A stretch of DNA of 39,691 nt. It comes from Chlorobiaceae bacterium (lineage in GTDB: Bacteria; Bacteroidota; Chlorobiia; Chlorobiales; Chlorobiaceae). This document shows positions 1 through 8,772 of this stretch, in pieces. Position numbers and translations under genes: made by a program. Location of the stretch: contig JAAXXL010000022.1 in the NCBI GenBank assembly GCA_013334485.1, forward strand, positions 1 through 39,691, read 5' to 3'. The notes under the pieces were generated by a model. That model ran no database searches. It saw nothing but the letters and a program-made list of their open reading frames with translations, and was not told where the DNA came from. Positions within the stretch are counted from its first letter, which is position 1, and each line of letters opens with the position of its first letter.

Positions 1-515
1 ATATAGGGACGTATAAGCAGCATGGATGCTCCGGTTGTTCCGATCAGGTTGGCAATCACAGCCCCAAGTAAGAGCAACAACGAGTTAACGAAAGGAGTAC
101 CTCTTCGCTCAATCCTAATGAGTATCCCCCCGGATACCACAAAGAGGGATGAGATCAGGGCTATAAACGAGATGTACTCTTCAAGGGTATGCTCCAGAAC
201 GGAGAGCCCGTTCTCCATCAGAAAACCATAGTAACCCGCCACAAGAACTCCCAGTCCTGTCGAAACAACCGGATAGTTCCGCTCCCAGAAGCGATGGAAA
301 AGGAGTGGTCCGGTCGCTATCATGAGCAAAAGAGTGGCAAACGGAGCAAGAAGCCATACCGGCGGGAGATTGTTAGTTGCCTGCATGGCAAGCATAGCTG
401 CGCTTCCTTCACCGGCTGAATGGCCTGTGGCATATGCAGGAAGCGTTAAACCGCAGCATAATATAATGGTCAGGAATATCGGGATAATCGGGATCAGCCC
501 TTTTTCAGCTTTCAT
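1..515 (-). CDS. NhaD-type sodium:proton antiporter / citrate-transporter-like protein, 5' part only
   Basis: The frame is open from an ATG at 515 to the window edge, giving about 171 residues without a stop; the C-terminal part lies outside. An in-frame TAG four codons upstream makes this ATG the only plausible start. The protein begins with a signal-like hydrophobic segment, followed by hydrophobic helices. Near the edge it has the segment GTTGASMLLIRPY, which I associate with the NhaD branch of the ion transporter (CitMHS) superfamily. Such proteins are inner-membrane secondary transporters that exchange sodium for protons. Substrate cannot be decided from this fragment; an arsenite or citrate-like carrier of the same superfamily is possible. 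Confidence 0.7.
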   Translation of the reverse strand, partial: MKAEKGLIPIIPIFLTIILCCGLTLPAYATGHSAGEGSAAMLAMQATNNLPPVWLLAPFATLLLMIATGPLLFHRFWERNYPVVSTGLGVLVAGYYGFLMENGLSVLEHTLEEYISFIALISSLFVVSGGILIRIERRGTPFVNSLLLLLGAVIANLIGTTGASMLLIRPY

Positions 516-919
516 ACAGAAGCGCTAAAATTTGAAAATCTTCAGCCAGCTCTTCAAGCTATATGCAAACAGCTATCTATCAAAAAAAATCCTGCGAACC
601 AAAATCCCTTCTTTAGATCAAACCATCAATCATCAATACTCTGAGGTTGAATTTCTCTCTGATGGGCACCTCTATTTATTTGTTCCGAAACCCGATTATT
701 CATTCCGCATGTCAGCGTAGCGGATAACCACAATTAACACGTCAGAAACTCACTAACTCCGGAACAACCCTGAACCTCAGGAGAAAAACCCTTCAAAAAG
801 TTTATAATATTTACATAAATGTATTTTTTAATTAAATTTTTTCTGTTATAATTGATCTGAACCTTAATAAATAACACAATCAATTGCTTTTCCTGAAAAA
901 AGGAGGTCACCTACTGATA
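516..919. other. Intergenic region between the divergent antiporter and amtB genes
   Basis: About 400 bases with no convincing gene. The last part (780-880) is very AT-rich with TATAAT-like strings near 803 and 854, as expected for promoters of the amtB unit. A 62-codon frame at 532-720 starts with TTG, has no ribosome binding site and has no recognisable similarity, so it was not called. Confidence 0.5.
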
Positions 920-985
920 ATGCTGAATGTTCATCATACGGCGGTGAAAACTCAACTGATCGAAGCTTCTCAAACAACTAAATAA
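920..985 (+). CDS. Possible 21-residue leader peptide upstream of amtB
   Basis: An ATG at 920 opens a 21-codon frame ending in TAA at 983-985. A perfect AGGAGGT (901-907) lies 12 bases upstream, a stronger Shine-Dalgarno than almost any other gene in this window has. The amtB start follows within 8 to 68 bases. The peptide has two adjacent histidines and no signal or membrane segment. It could be a translated leader that couples or regulates amtB translation, or the AGGAGGT could be a chance match. There is no homology evidence, so the call is tentative. Confidence 0.3.
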   Translation: MLNVHHTAVKTQLIEASQTTK

Positions 986-1053
986 TTACTCATATGAAAT
1001 CAGGAACTATTCCTCTCGAAAGAGGTCGGTATTTTGACCGCATCAGGGAGAAC

Positions 1054-2535
1054 ATGGGCAAACAAAAAAACTGGAAACTCGGGGCAACTATTTTTGCCGG
1101 AAAGATGATCGGTCTTTTGTTGGTCTTGTTGTCAATGAACACGCTGGCTGGAGTTGTTGGCGTACCGGCAATGGCAGCCGATGCCTATTCCCCGGCTGAG
1201 ACCAATATCATCAACGCAATTAACACCGTATGGACCCTTGTTGCTGCGGCACTTGTTTTTGGAATGCAGGCAGGCTTTGTTATGCTTGAAGCCGGTTTCG
1301 CCAGAAAACGCGAGACAGTTAACGTGCTTCTTGAGTGCGTTCTTGATACTGCAATTTGCGGTATGTCATTCTGGGCAATCGGTTACGCCTTCATGTTCAG
1401 TACCGGCAATGGCTTTATAGGTCAGGAGTGGTTTTTCCTTCAGGGTGCACCGGCAACCTATGGTTCAACCGGCGTAGCACTTCTTGCTCACTGGGTCTTT
1501 CAGTTTGCATTTGCTGATACCGCATCAACCATTACCTCTGGTGCCATGATTGGACGTACCAGTTTCCGTGGTGACATTCTCTACAGTATCGGTGTAACGG
1601 CTTTTATCTATCCAATCATCGGTCATTGGGCATGGGGTCCGGATGGATTTCTTGTAACCATGGGTACTCCCGGAAACTTTCTTCCGTTTTTGGGCAACCC
1701 TTTCCGTGATTTCGCTGGATCAACGGTTGTGCACACCATCGGCGGTGTAGTATCTCTGGCCGGAGCTATTGTTTTGGGACCACGTATCGGTCGTGTATTC
1801 CTTCGTGACGACAAAGAGAGAGGCGGACTGCCAGCAGCACACAACCTCCCGGTTGCTGTTACAGGCGCATTCCTGTTGTGGTTCGGATGGTATGGATTTA
1901 ACCCTGGAAGCACGCTTTCGGCTATGGATGCAGTTGGCATTGGCCGTGTTGCTGCCAATACGACACTTGCAGCATGTGCCGGAGCACTCAGCGCCATGTT
2001 TTTAGCATTCTATTTCGGTTCGTTCAAAGGAAAATTTGACGTTGGCTTTACCGTTAACGGTCTGCTTGGTGGACTGGTTGCCATTACGGCTCCCTGCTAC
2101 TGGGTCACTCCGTTTGGATCCATCATCATTGGTCTTATTGCAGGTGGAATCGTGTTTGGCGGCATTTACCTTCTGGAGTATCTCCGTATTGATGATCCGG
2201 TCGGTGCAGTTCCGGTTCATGGTTTGAACGGTATTTTCGGAACTCTTGCTATCGGTCTGTTTGCCAGTGGTGAGTTCGGATTTGCAACCCCTGTCGGTCC
2301 TGACAACACAGCACCTGTCGCGGGTCTGTTCTACGGTGGTGGATGGAACGTATTTCTTGCACAGTTAACAGGAAGTGCAATCGTTACACTCACAACCTTT
2401 GCTGTTGCAATGATTCTGATGTTCGTCATCAATCAATTGCCCCATCCATTCAAACTGCGTGTGGAGCCTGAAGGCGAGACCGGAGTTGGTGGACTTGATG
2501 TGTTTGAGCATGGTGCAGAAGCCTACACCAACTGA
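1054..2535 (+). CDS. amtB: Ammonium transporter AmtB
   Basis: Integral membrane channel of the Amt/Mep/Rh family that takes up ammonium. The frame extends back to an ATG at 994 (513 residues). I prefer the ATG at 1054 (493 residues) because it gives a standard signal peptide: basic start, hydrophobic core, then a VPAMAADA cleavage region. It also has GGGAG just upstream. Family hallmarks are the substrate-site segment FADTASTITSGAM and the twin pore histidines in VHTIGGVVSLAGA and VHGLNGIFGTLAIGLF. About eleven membrane helices follow the signal peptide, and the cytoplasmic tail ends in HGAEAYTN. The PII gene starts about 160 bases downstream, the usual amtB-PII pairing, in which PII gates the channel. 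Confidence 0.95.
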   Translation: MGKQKNWKLGATIFAGKMIGLLLVLLSMNTLAGVVGVPAMAADAYSPAETNIINAINTVWTLVAAALVFGMQAGFVMLEAGFARKRETVNVLLECVLDTAICGMSFWAIGYAFMFSTGNGFIGQEWFFLQGAPATYGSTGVALLAHWVFQFAFADTASTITSGAMIGRTSFRGDILYSIGVTAFIYPIIGHWAWGPDGFLVTMGTPGNFLPFLGNPFRDFAGSTVVHTIGGVVSLAGAIVLGPRIGRVFLRDDKERGGLPAAHNLPVAVTGAFLLWFGWYGFNPGSTLSAMDAVGIGRVAANTTLAACAGALSAMFLAFYFGSFKGKFDVGFTVNGLLGGLVAITAPCYWVTPFGSIIIGLIAGGIVFGGIYLLEYLRIDDPVGAVPVHGLNGIFGTLAIGLFASGEFGFATPVGPDNTAPVAGLFYGGGWNVFLAQLTGSAIVTLTTFAVAMILMFVINQLPHPFKLRVEPEGETGVGGLDVFEHGAEAYTN

Positions 2536-2551
2536 TTGAGAGATAGCTGAG

Positions 2552-2583
2552 TGAAAACAGGAAAAACAATCCTCCTGTTTTCA
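2552..2583 (+). terminator. Hairpin between amtB and the PII gene
   Basis: An 11-bp perfect stem (TGAAAACAGGA at 2552-2562 with TCCTGTTTTCA at 2573-2583) around a 10-base loop, starting 16 bases after the amtB stop. The U-rich tract is inside the stem rather than after it. It may be an attenuating or processing hairpin between two co-transcribed genes rather than a full terminator. Confidence 0.45.
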
Positions 2584-2694
2584 TTCGGTCAGATGCCATA
2601 AGAGTGTGAAGCTTTGATACAAATGCGTTAATTTTCTGATCATCGCAGCAGACATTACATGGCACCACATTAAATCACTAAAATCAAATTGATT

Positions 2695-3042
2695 ATGAAA
2701 AAAATTGAAGCCATTATACGGCGCTCCAAATTTGAAGAGGTAAAAGCCGCACTGCATGCCATTGATATCGACTTTTTTTCCTATACCGAAACCTACGGAG
2801 TGGGAAATGAGAGGAAAAAGAAAGATGTCTTCCGCGGCTCTGCCGATACCGACTATATTTCGCGCCTGACACTCTCTATCGTTGTTCGCGATATCAATCT
2901 TCGCAAAACTGTTGACTGCATCATAAAAACAGCATATACAGGAGAAGTCGGTGACGGCAAAATCTTTGTCTGGACCATTGAAGAGTCCTACCGTATCCGC
3001 ACTGGCGAGAGTGGTGATGACTCCATGTTCAACAAGGAGTAG
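2695..3042 (+). CDS. PII family nitrogen regulatory protein with an atypical T-loop
   Basis: 115-residue PII (GlnB/GlnK) family protein: a trimeric cytoplasmic sensor of ATP/ADP and 2-oxoglutarate that normally controls AmtB and nitrogen enzymes. The N-terminus MKKIEAIIRRSKFEEVKAAL and the C-terminal segment GEVGDGKIFVWTIEE with IRIRTGE-like RIRTGES are typical. The T-loop is not. Against E. coli GlnB, Gln39 becomes Glu39, the uridylylated Tyr51 is absent (the region reads FRGSADTDY), and the loop is one residue shorter. Start: ATG at 2695; an in-frame TTG two codons upstream is less likely. Its position after amtB suggests it partners that channel. Whether it binds 2-oxoglutarate normally is uncertain. 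Confidence 0.88.
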   Translation: MKKIEAIIRRSKFEEVKAALHAIDIDFFSYTETYGVGNERKKKDVFRGSADTDYISRLTLSIVVRDINLRKTVDCIIKTAYTGEVGDGKIFVWTIEESYRIRTGESGDDSMFNKE

Positions 3043-3067
3043 TTCTTTACACCGTTCAAGAATTTGT

Positions 3068-3107
3068 AAACAGAAAAGCCGCCTTCTTCATGGCGGCTTT
3101 TCTGTTT
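3068..3107. terminator. Bidirectional rho-independent terminator between the PII gene and pgi
   Basis: Perfect 16-bp stem (AAACAGAAAAGCCGCC at 3068-3083 with its complement at 3092-3107) and an 8-base loop. The A and T tracts at either side let it act in both directions, serving the convergent PII gene and pgi. Confidence 0.9.
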
Positions 3108-3125
3108 CTGACAAGTGCATTCAGT

Positions 3126-4772
3126 TTACTTTTTCGAACGTGCATCCCGATAGGCATTGATCAGCGCATTGGTCGAGCAGTCATGAGTGGTAACGGTTGC
3201 GCTGCCCTGAATTTCCGGATAGATAGCCTTGGCAAGCTGTTTTCCAAGCTCAACACCCCACTGGTCGAAAGAGTTGATCTCCCAGATAACTCCCTGAACA
3301 AACACCTTGTGCTCATACATGGCAATAAGTTTTCCGAGATTAAAGGGAGTCAGCTCATCAAGAAGGATGGTATTTGTCGGCCTGTTTCCGGGAAATACCT
3401 TGTGCGGCAGCAACGCTTCAAGCTCAGCAGATTCCATTCCCGCTGCTTCCAGTTCAAGATGAACCTCCTGCCTGTTTTTACCTTTCATAAGCGCCTCAGT
3501 TTGGGCAAAGCAGTTGGAGAGCAAAATATCATGATGCTCCCCTGCCGGATTTTGGCTTTTGAGCGGAACAATAAAATCAGCAGGAATAAAGCCGGGAGCC
3601 TGATGAAGCAGTTGGAAAAATGCATGCTGGGAGTTGGTACCTGGCTCACCCCAGATTACCGGGCCGGTTGCATAGTCTACGGTGTTACCATCTCTGTTGA
3701 CCCTCTTGCCGTTACTCTCCATATCAAGCTGCTGAAGATAGGCAGGAAAACGATGAAGGTACTGATCATAAGGGATAACAGCGTGGGAGGAGACATCAAA
3801 AAAATTATTGTACCAGATGCCGAGTAACGCAAGGAGAACAGGAATATTTCGTTCAAGCGGTTCGTTCTGAAAATGCTCATCCATTGCATAGGCACCCTGA
3901 AGAAGTTCCTGAAAGCGGTCAAACCCGAGATAGAGCGCGATGGAAAGCCCTATGGAAGACCAGAGAGAGTAGCGTCCCCCGACCCAGTCCCAGAATCTGA
4001 ACATGTTTGACTCATCAATACCGAACTCAACCACCTTTGCTCTGTTGGTTGACACTGCTGCAAAATGTTTGGCAATATGCACCTCATCGGCAGCCTGTGT
4101 TAAAAACCACTTACGCGCACTCATGGCATTGGTAAGGGTCTCCTGAGTTGTAAAGGTCTTGGATGCAATAATAAAAAGTGTCGTTTCCGGATCAAGTTTT
4201 TTCAGGGTCTCAGTGATGTGCGTGCCATCAATATTGGAGACAAAATGGACCTGAAGATGGCCATGAGCAAAAGGTCGAAGCGCTTCAGTTACCATATATG
4301 GACCGAGATCAGATCCTCCAATACCGATATTGACGACGTCAGTCAACCGTTTACCGGTGTATCCTTTCCACGATCCGGAAATAATCCGCTCGCAAAACCC
4401 CTTCATCTGCACAAGTACTTCAGCAATCTCGTCTGAAAGATTGAGACCATCAACTTCAAGTGAATAGTCAGGTGGCCTGCGAAGTGCCGTATGAAGCACC
4501 GCACGGTTTTCTGTATAGTTAATTGCCTTGCCCTCAAACATCTCTCTCTGCTTTGTTTCCAACCCGGCATTGCGTGCAAGCTCAAGCAGCAGCTCCATGG
4601 TACGCGGAGTTATCCTGTTTTTTGAATAATCAAGCAGCAACTCGCCGCATCTGACGGAAAACGTTTCAAACCGTTGAGAGTCACTCTGGAACAACTCTCT
4701 CATTTGCAATTGCTCTATTTCATGCTTGTGCGAAACAAGCGCACTCCATGCGGCGCTTTTTGATAGTTCCAT
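3126..4772 (-). CDS. pgi: Glucose-6-phosphate isomerase
   Basis: 548-residue cytoplasmic phosphoglucose isomerase interconverting glucose-6-phosphate and fructose-6-phosphate, usual length for the long bacterial form. Visible family segments: [16 protein letters not shown], the sugar-phosphate loop [29 protein letters not shown], and the catalytic Glu/His region [19 protein letters not shown]-terminal [11 protein letters not shown] holds the active-site lysine. Start: ATG at 4772 preceded by GCAGGAA; an in-frame TTG at 4787 is less likely. It lies 55 bases downstream of the anti-sigma kinase gene on the same strand and may be transcribed with it. Confidence 0.97.
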   Translation of the reverse strand: MELSKSAAWSALVSHKHEIEQLQMRELFQSDSQRFETFSVRCGELLLDYSKNRITPRTMELLLELARNAGLETKQREMFEGKAINYTENRAVLHTALRRPPDYSLEVDGLNLSDEIAEVLVQMKGFCERIISGSWKGYTGKRLTDVVNIGIGGSDLGPYMVTEALRPFAHGHLQVHFVSNIDGTHITETLKKLDPETTLFIIASKTFTTQETLTNAMSARKWFLTQAADEVHIAKHFAAVSTNRAKVVEFGIDESNMFRFWDWVGGRYSLWSSIGLSIALYLGFDRFQELLQGAYAMDEHFQNEPLERNIPVLLALLGIWYNNFFDVSSHAVIPYDQYLHRFPAYLQQLDMESNGKRVNRDGNTVDYATGPVIWGEPGTNSQHAFFQLLHQAPGFIPADFIVPLKSQNPAGEHHDILLSNCFAQTEALMKGKNRQEVHLELEAAGMESAELEALLPHKVFPGNRPTNTILLDELTPFNLGKLIAMYEHKVFVQGVIWEINSFDQWGVELGKQLAKAIYPEIQGSATVTTHDCSTNALINAYRDARSKK

Positions 4773-4827
4773 AATAATTTCCTGCAAGATTTTAGTGGTG
4801 GTGGCGGGGAGCCGGGAGTCAAATAAA

Positions 4828-5235
4828 TCAATAGGGAATATAACGCAACATCAGGGTTGATCCATCTTCATTACACTCAACCTTGATGATTTCGGCAACA
4901 CTTTTTATAATACAGAGCCCTCTCCCTGAGGGCTTGAGAAGATTACTGCTCTCAAGGGGATCGGCAACATTATCAGGATAGAAACCTTTGCCGCAATCCG
5001 TTATACAAACGTCAAGGAAAGCGCCTTCAATTGAAAGTGCACAGGTGACGGCCAGCTCGTGGTCTTCGCAGTTCCCATGCTTTACGGCATTGACAAAAGC
5101 CTCCTTTACAGAGAGCTGCAGAGCGTCGAGAAAATGGGGCGTGTAGCCCTTGATAGCCGCGAATGAAGCAATAAAGCTATGGAGCCTTGTGTATTGGGAG
5201 TATTGTCCGGAAAGAACAATTTCATGATGGCTCAT
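4828..5235 (-). CDS. RsbW-like anti-sigma regulatory factor (serine/threonine kinase, HATPase_c_2)
   Basis: 135-residue single-domain GHKL ATPase of the RsbW/SpoIIAB type. The N box is [12 protein letters not shown], the G1 box ITDCGKGF and the G2 box [12 protein letters not shown], all in the expected order, and no other domain is attached. Such proteins bind a sigma factor or phosphorylate a STAS-domain antagonist. Neither a sigma factor nor a STAS protein is nearby, so the partner is unknown. It precedes pgi by 55 bases on the same strand; no functional link is evident. Confidence 0.88.
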   Translation of the reverse strand: MSHHEIVLSGQYSQYTRLHSFIASFAAIKGYTPHFLDALQLSVKEAFVNAVKHGNCEDHELAVTCALSIEGAFLDVCITDCGKGFYPDNVADPLESSNLLKPSGRGLCIIKSVAEIIKVECNEDGSTLMLRYIPY

Positions 5236-5482
5236 AAGCGGGAAAGTTTATGCAGGGCCGCACATACTGCAGTGCACAGATCTTGATACCAGGACCGCAA
5301 TAATGCAAATATTACGTTAATATTTTAGCCGGAAGGAGCTATTAAGCTTAAGATTTATTACTTATTTGTATTTTTTTATTAAATTATTATATTTACCTCA
5401 TATGAATGTACAAGAATTCAATCATTCATTTTAAGAGTCGAAAATAACAATTGATTCCGCAAACAACACACAAAAACATAAC

Positions 5483-5488
5483 AAGGAG
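5483..5488 (+). promoter_or_regulatory. Shine-Dalgarno of the porin-like gene
   Basis: AAGGAG 8 bases before the ATG at 5497. The 260-base gap upstream contains a strongly AT-rich stretch (5340-5400) that probably holds the promoter. Confidence 0.6.
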
Positions 5489-5496
5489 TTCAATCA

Positions 5497-6174
5497 ATGA
5501 AAAAAACAGCTAAATTTTTAACCCTCGCTGTTGCAATTTTAGCAGGATCTGTCGGAACAGCACAGGCGGCAGACTTTAAAGTCGGCGCTGATGTCGTAAG
5601 CAGCTATGTATGGAGAGGCGGAGAGCTGGGTAACTCACCGGCAATTCAGCCAACTCTCTCCTATACCTGTCCAAAAACCGGCATTATTGTCGGAGCATGG
5701 GGTTCATATGCCGTTTCACAGGATGCCGGAAGCAGATACAAGGAAGTAGACCTTTTTGCTACCGTTCCAGTTGGACCGCTCAGCTTTACGGTGACTGATT
5801 ATTACACCTCCACAGCCACCAGCAGAACATTTGATTTCTCTAATGATGGCCCGAACATTGTCGAACTCAGCGTTGGCTATGCAAAAGAGAATCTTTCTCT
5901 TCTTGCTGCCATCAATGTAACAGGTAATGATACTCTTCCTGGAGCTAAAAACGCCAAATACTGTGAAGCCGGCTACAAGTTCTATGACAAGGATGGCTAC
6001 TCCGCTAAAGGTATTGTTGGTCTGGGTGATGAAGATTACTACGGAGATAAGGGCGGCGACAATATCGCACTTGTCAACACCGGTGTTTCGGTTTCAAAAG
6101 ATCGTTATACTGCGTCCTACATCTATAACCCCGACACAGAAGCATCACACCTTGTCTTTATGGCATCGTTCTGA
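5497..6174 (+). CDS. Putative outer-membrane porin-like protein (TorF/TIGR02001-like)
   Basis: 225 residues with a clear Sec signal peptide (basic MKKTAKF, hydrophobic core, cleavage after TAQAA). The mature part begins with alternating polar and hydrophobic strands containing SSYVWRGGELGNSPAIQPTL, which resembles the uncharacterised TIGR02001 (TorF-like putative porin) family. The protein ends in a hydrophobic strand with terminal phenylalanine (LVFMASF), as in outer-membrane beta barrels. It stands alone, with its own ribosome site and terminator. The transported substrate is unknown. Confidence 0.65.
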   Translation: MKKTAKFLTLAVAILAGSVGTAQAADFKVGADVVSSYVWRGGELGNSPAIQPTLSYTCPKTGIIVGAWGSYAVSQDAGSRYKEVDLFATVPVGPLSFTVTDYYTSTATSRTFDFSNDGPNIVELSVGYAKENLSLLAAINVTGNDTLPGAKNAKYCEAGYKFYDKDGYSAKGIVGLGDEDYYGDKGGDNIALVNTGVSVSKDRYTASYIYNPDTEASHLVFMASF

Positions 6175-6217
6175 AGATGAAAACTGTCTGAGTTATTGTG
6201 CTCTCAGGCAATACAAG

Positions 6218-6250
6218 AAAAAAGAGACCGCTTCGGGCGGTCTCTTTTTT
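6218..6250. terminator. Bidirectional rho-independent terminator
   Basis: Stem AAAAAAGAGACCGC (6218-6231) pairs with GCGGTCTCTTTTTT (6237-6250) around TTCGG. It separates the convergent porin-like gene and the GNAT-like gene. Confidence 0.88.
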
Positions 6251-6272
6251 TTATCCATAAAAACGATGAAGC

Positions 6273-7412
6273 TTAGATATCCGCTTCGTAAATGACATAC
6301 TCCTTGTATGGCTTCCCTCCAATCACCTTTGCCAACTTGCTCATCGCCTCATTTGACTTGAGTACCCAGCTCATTTCACTGGCAAAGACGCCATGCTTAC
6401 CGCCATAATCAGCAATATGGGTATTAAGAATGCTGTCAACCCCCTTTTTGCGGTATTCCGGAAGCACACCCATAGTAATGGTCCGCACCATGGTAATTTT
6501 CCGACTGTACCAGAGATATTTCAGCAACCCGAGAGGAGAAAAAGGATTTCCGTTGACATGCCTGAGCGCCTGGTTCACATCCGGCAGGGAGAGTGAAAAA
6601 CCGACAGTGTGCTTGTTGCGATCTTCAACAAAATAGATGTAATGCGGGTTTGCAAGCGGTTTGAGGCTTTTTGCAAGACAATCAAACTCCTTGTTGGTCA
6701 TGGGAACAAAACCCCAGTTTTTCTCCCATGCCCTGTTGTATATCTCTCTGATTCGCTCGATCTCTCCATCGAAATCTTTCATGTTCATGATTCGTATCGA
6801 GAGCCCCTCCTTTTTCATGACATGCTCGGATATGCGTCGCAGGCGACCTATATCGATAATTTTCTGGTCGATATACCATGCAAGAAGCTCCTGACCTACA
6901 CGGTGACCGTAGTTCAGAACAAGATCATTGTAGTAAGGTGGATTGTAAAGCATCAGGAACACAGGCGAACTGTCGTACCCTTTTGTAAGCATACCGCACT
7001 GGTCGTTCATGGATGGACTTACAGGACCGCGCATGGCATTGAGTCCCCTCTTTTTCAGCCATGCTGCCGCTGCACCAAACAGGGCATCAGCAACCTTTTG
7101 ATCATTGACGGACTCAAAAAAACCCCAGAACCCGACCTTGTCACCGTGAAACTCATTGTGACGGCGGTTTTCAATGGCAGCTATCGTGCCTGCCATAACA
7201 CCATCTTTCCATGCAGTAAACAAAGCAAGATCGGCATGTTCGTAGAGAGGGAACTTTTCGGTGTCAAGAGTTTTCATGTAATCGTCAATGACAGGGGGAA
7301 CCCAGTACTTGTCAAGCTCTGTATCATTGCGATAAACCTGCCATGCAAAAGTAATAAAAGCCTTTCGCTCTTTTTTGTTGCTGTTGCTGACCTGACGAAT
7401 CTCTATAGCCAT
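6273..7412 (-). CDS. Conserved protein with GNAT (acyltransferase) fold, function unknown
   Basis: 379-residue soluble protein. The second half contains a GNAT-like pattern: VRTITMGVLPEYRKKGVDSIL has the spacing of an acetyl-CoA-binding motif A (V-x-P-x-x-R-x-x-G), followed by a SEMSWVLKSN segment. The N-terminal half (FPLYEHADLALFTA, GFFES, RGPVSPSMNDQCGML) resembles a family of uncharacterised long GNAT proteins known to me from Bacteroidetes/Chlorobi. The substrate is unknown. It starts 18 bases after the DAHP synthase stop, so the two are probably co-transcribed. Confidence 0.7.
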   Translation of the reverse strand: MAIEIRQVSNSNKKERKAFITFAWQVYRNDTELDKYWVPPVIDDYMKTLDTEKFPLYEHADLALFTAWKDGVMAGTIAAIENRRHNEFHGDKVGFWGFFESVNDQKVADALFGAAAAWLKKRGLNAMRGPVSPSMNDQCGMLTKGYDSSPVFLMLYNPPYYNDLVLNYGHRVGQELLAWYIDQKIIDIGRLRRISEHVMKKEGLSIRIMNMKDFDGEIERIREIYNRAWEKNWGFVPMTNKEFDCLAKSLKPLANPHYIYFVEDRNKHTVGFSLSLPDVNQALRHVNGNPFSPLGLLKYLWYSRKITMVRTITMGVLPEYRKKGVDSILNTHIADYGGKHGVFASEMSWVLKSNEAMSKLAKVIGGKPYKEYVIYEADI

Positions 7413-7430
7413 ATCTCCTCTCTTTCGAAA

Positions 7431-8525
7431 TTAATCCGTTCCCTGAAGGTTATGCATGACCTCGGCGCCCTCTCGGAGCATCCTTTCGGTCTCTTCCCAT
7501 GAAATGCACTCATCGGTAATGGATACCCCGTAGCGAAGTTTTTCCGGATCTTCCGGAAACGGCTGGTTTCCGGCACAAATGTTGCTTTCAATCATCACAC
7601 CTATAATGCTCTTGTTCCCCTCCGACTTCTGCTTCAGTACATCATCCCATACCTTAAGCTGCTGCTCATGCTTTTTACCCGAATTGGCATGACTGCAGTC
7701 AACAAGCAGTGACTGCTCAAGCCCGGCCTTTGCAATCCAGGACTCTGCAACTGCAATACTTTTTGCGTCATAATTGGGCTTGTCGCCTCCTCGAAGCACG
7801 AGATGACCGAATGGATTACCCTTTGTCGTTATAACACTGCTGTATCCATCAGGATCAATACCAAGAAAACTGTGCGGGTGCATGGCTGAACGAATCGCAT
7901 CAACAGCAACATTGATCCGGCCATCAGTCGAGTTCTTGAAGCCGACAGGCATGGAGAGACCACTGGCCATCTGGCGATGTGTTTGCGACTCAATCGTCCG
8001 CGCGCCAATGGCCGCCCAACTTACAACATCAGCCACATACTGAGGTGAAATAGGATCAAGAAACTCTGTAGCAGCCGGCAGCCCCATCCGGTTTATTTCA
8101 AGCAGCAGCTTGCGGGCATAATAGAGACCATGCTCAATGTCATAGGTATCATCAAGATGAGGGTCATTAATAAACCCTTTCCAGCCGACTGTAGTCCGTG
8201 GCTTTTCAAAGTAAACCCGCATCAAAATACAGAGATCCTCCTGAAGTTCAGTGCGCAACCGGGAGAGTTTCCCTGCATATTCAAGAGCCGAGTCCATATC
8301 ATGAATTGAACAGGGGCCCACAATAACAAGTAGTCTTGAATCCTTGCCGGTCAATATATTTTCTACTTCACGACGTCCGGCAACAACCGTTGCTGCCGTC
8401 TTCTCATCAACAGGCAACCTCTCCTTGAATGACCTGGGAGAAGAGAGCCTGATAATTCGCGAAACCCTTAAATCATGTAACTGTTCCATCAATTTTACAA
8501 CAATAGTATCGTCATTGAAATTCAT
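7431..8525 (-). CDS. 3-deoxy-7-phosphoheptulonate (DAHP) synthase, class I AroG type
   Basis: 364-residue cytoplasmic enzyme that condenses phosphoenolpyruvate and erythrose-4-phosphate in the first step of aromatic amino acid synthesis. Colinear with E. coli Aro[79 protein letters not shown] and GVMIESN. The N-terminal extension that carries feedback regulation in AroG is present. Start: ATG at 8525; an in-frame TTG lies three codons upstream. A 247-base divergent region separates it from serA, so both amino acid genes share a promoter region. Confidence 0.96.
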   Translation of the reverse strand: MNFNDDTIVVKLMEQLHDLRVSRIIRLSSPRSFKERLPVDEKTAATVVAGRREVENILTGKDSRLLVIVGPCSIHDMDSALEYAGKLSRLRTELQEDLCILMRVYFEKPRTTVGWKGFINDPHLDDTYDIEHGLYYARKLLLEINRMGLPAATEFLDPISPQYVADVVSWAAIGARTIESQTHRQMASGLSMPVGFKNSTDGRINVAVDAIRSAMHPHSFLGIDPDGYSSVITTKGNPFGHLVLRGGDKPNYDAKSIAVAESWIAKAGLEQSLLVDCSHANSGKKHEQQLKVWDDVLKQKSEGNKSIIGVMIESNICAGNQPFPEDPEKLRYGVSITDECISWEETERMLREGAEVMHNLQGTD

Positions 8526-8772
8526 CGCATGCAAGATAAAAAAAACCTTTATATATAATTAGTACCCTTCCCCATTAAATTCTGCCAGTGGGCACTCCTC
8601 TCCTGAACCATGCTTGTTATCTCCTGCGAAAAAAGGTGAAAAGTGACACAAGATTTCCTGATTCTTATCTCCCTAAAACAAATATATTGTAGCAATAGAG
8701 AACAAAAGGGTGCAGTTTACTCTGCATTTACTTATTCCGTTAAATTACAGGCAATTCTAATCATTCAAAAAC

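Noticed and set aside
532-720. 62-codon plus-strand frame upstream of amtB
   Set aside because: TTG start, no ribosome site, no similarity I can see, and it lies in an AT-rich promoter region.
3090-3827. 245-codon plus-strand frame opposite pgi
   Set aside because: It is antisense to clear glucose-6-phosphate isomerase coding sequence and overlaps the terminator.
6609-7502. 297-codon plus-strand frame opposite the GNAT-like and DAHP synthase genes
   Set aside because: Antisense to two supported genes; composition is typical of a shadow frame.
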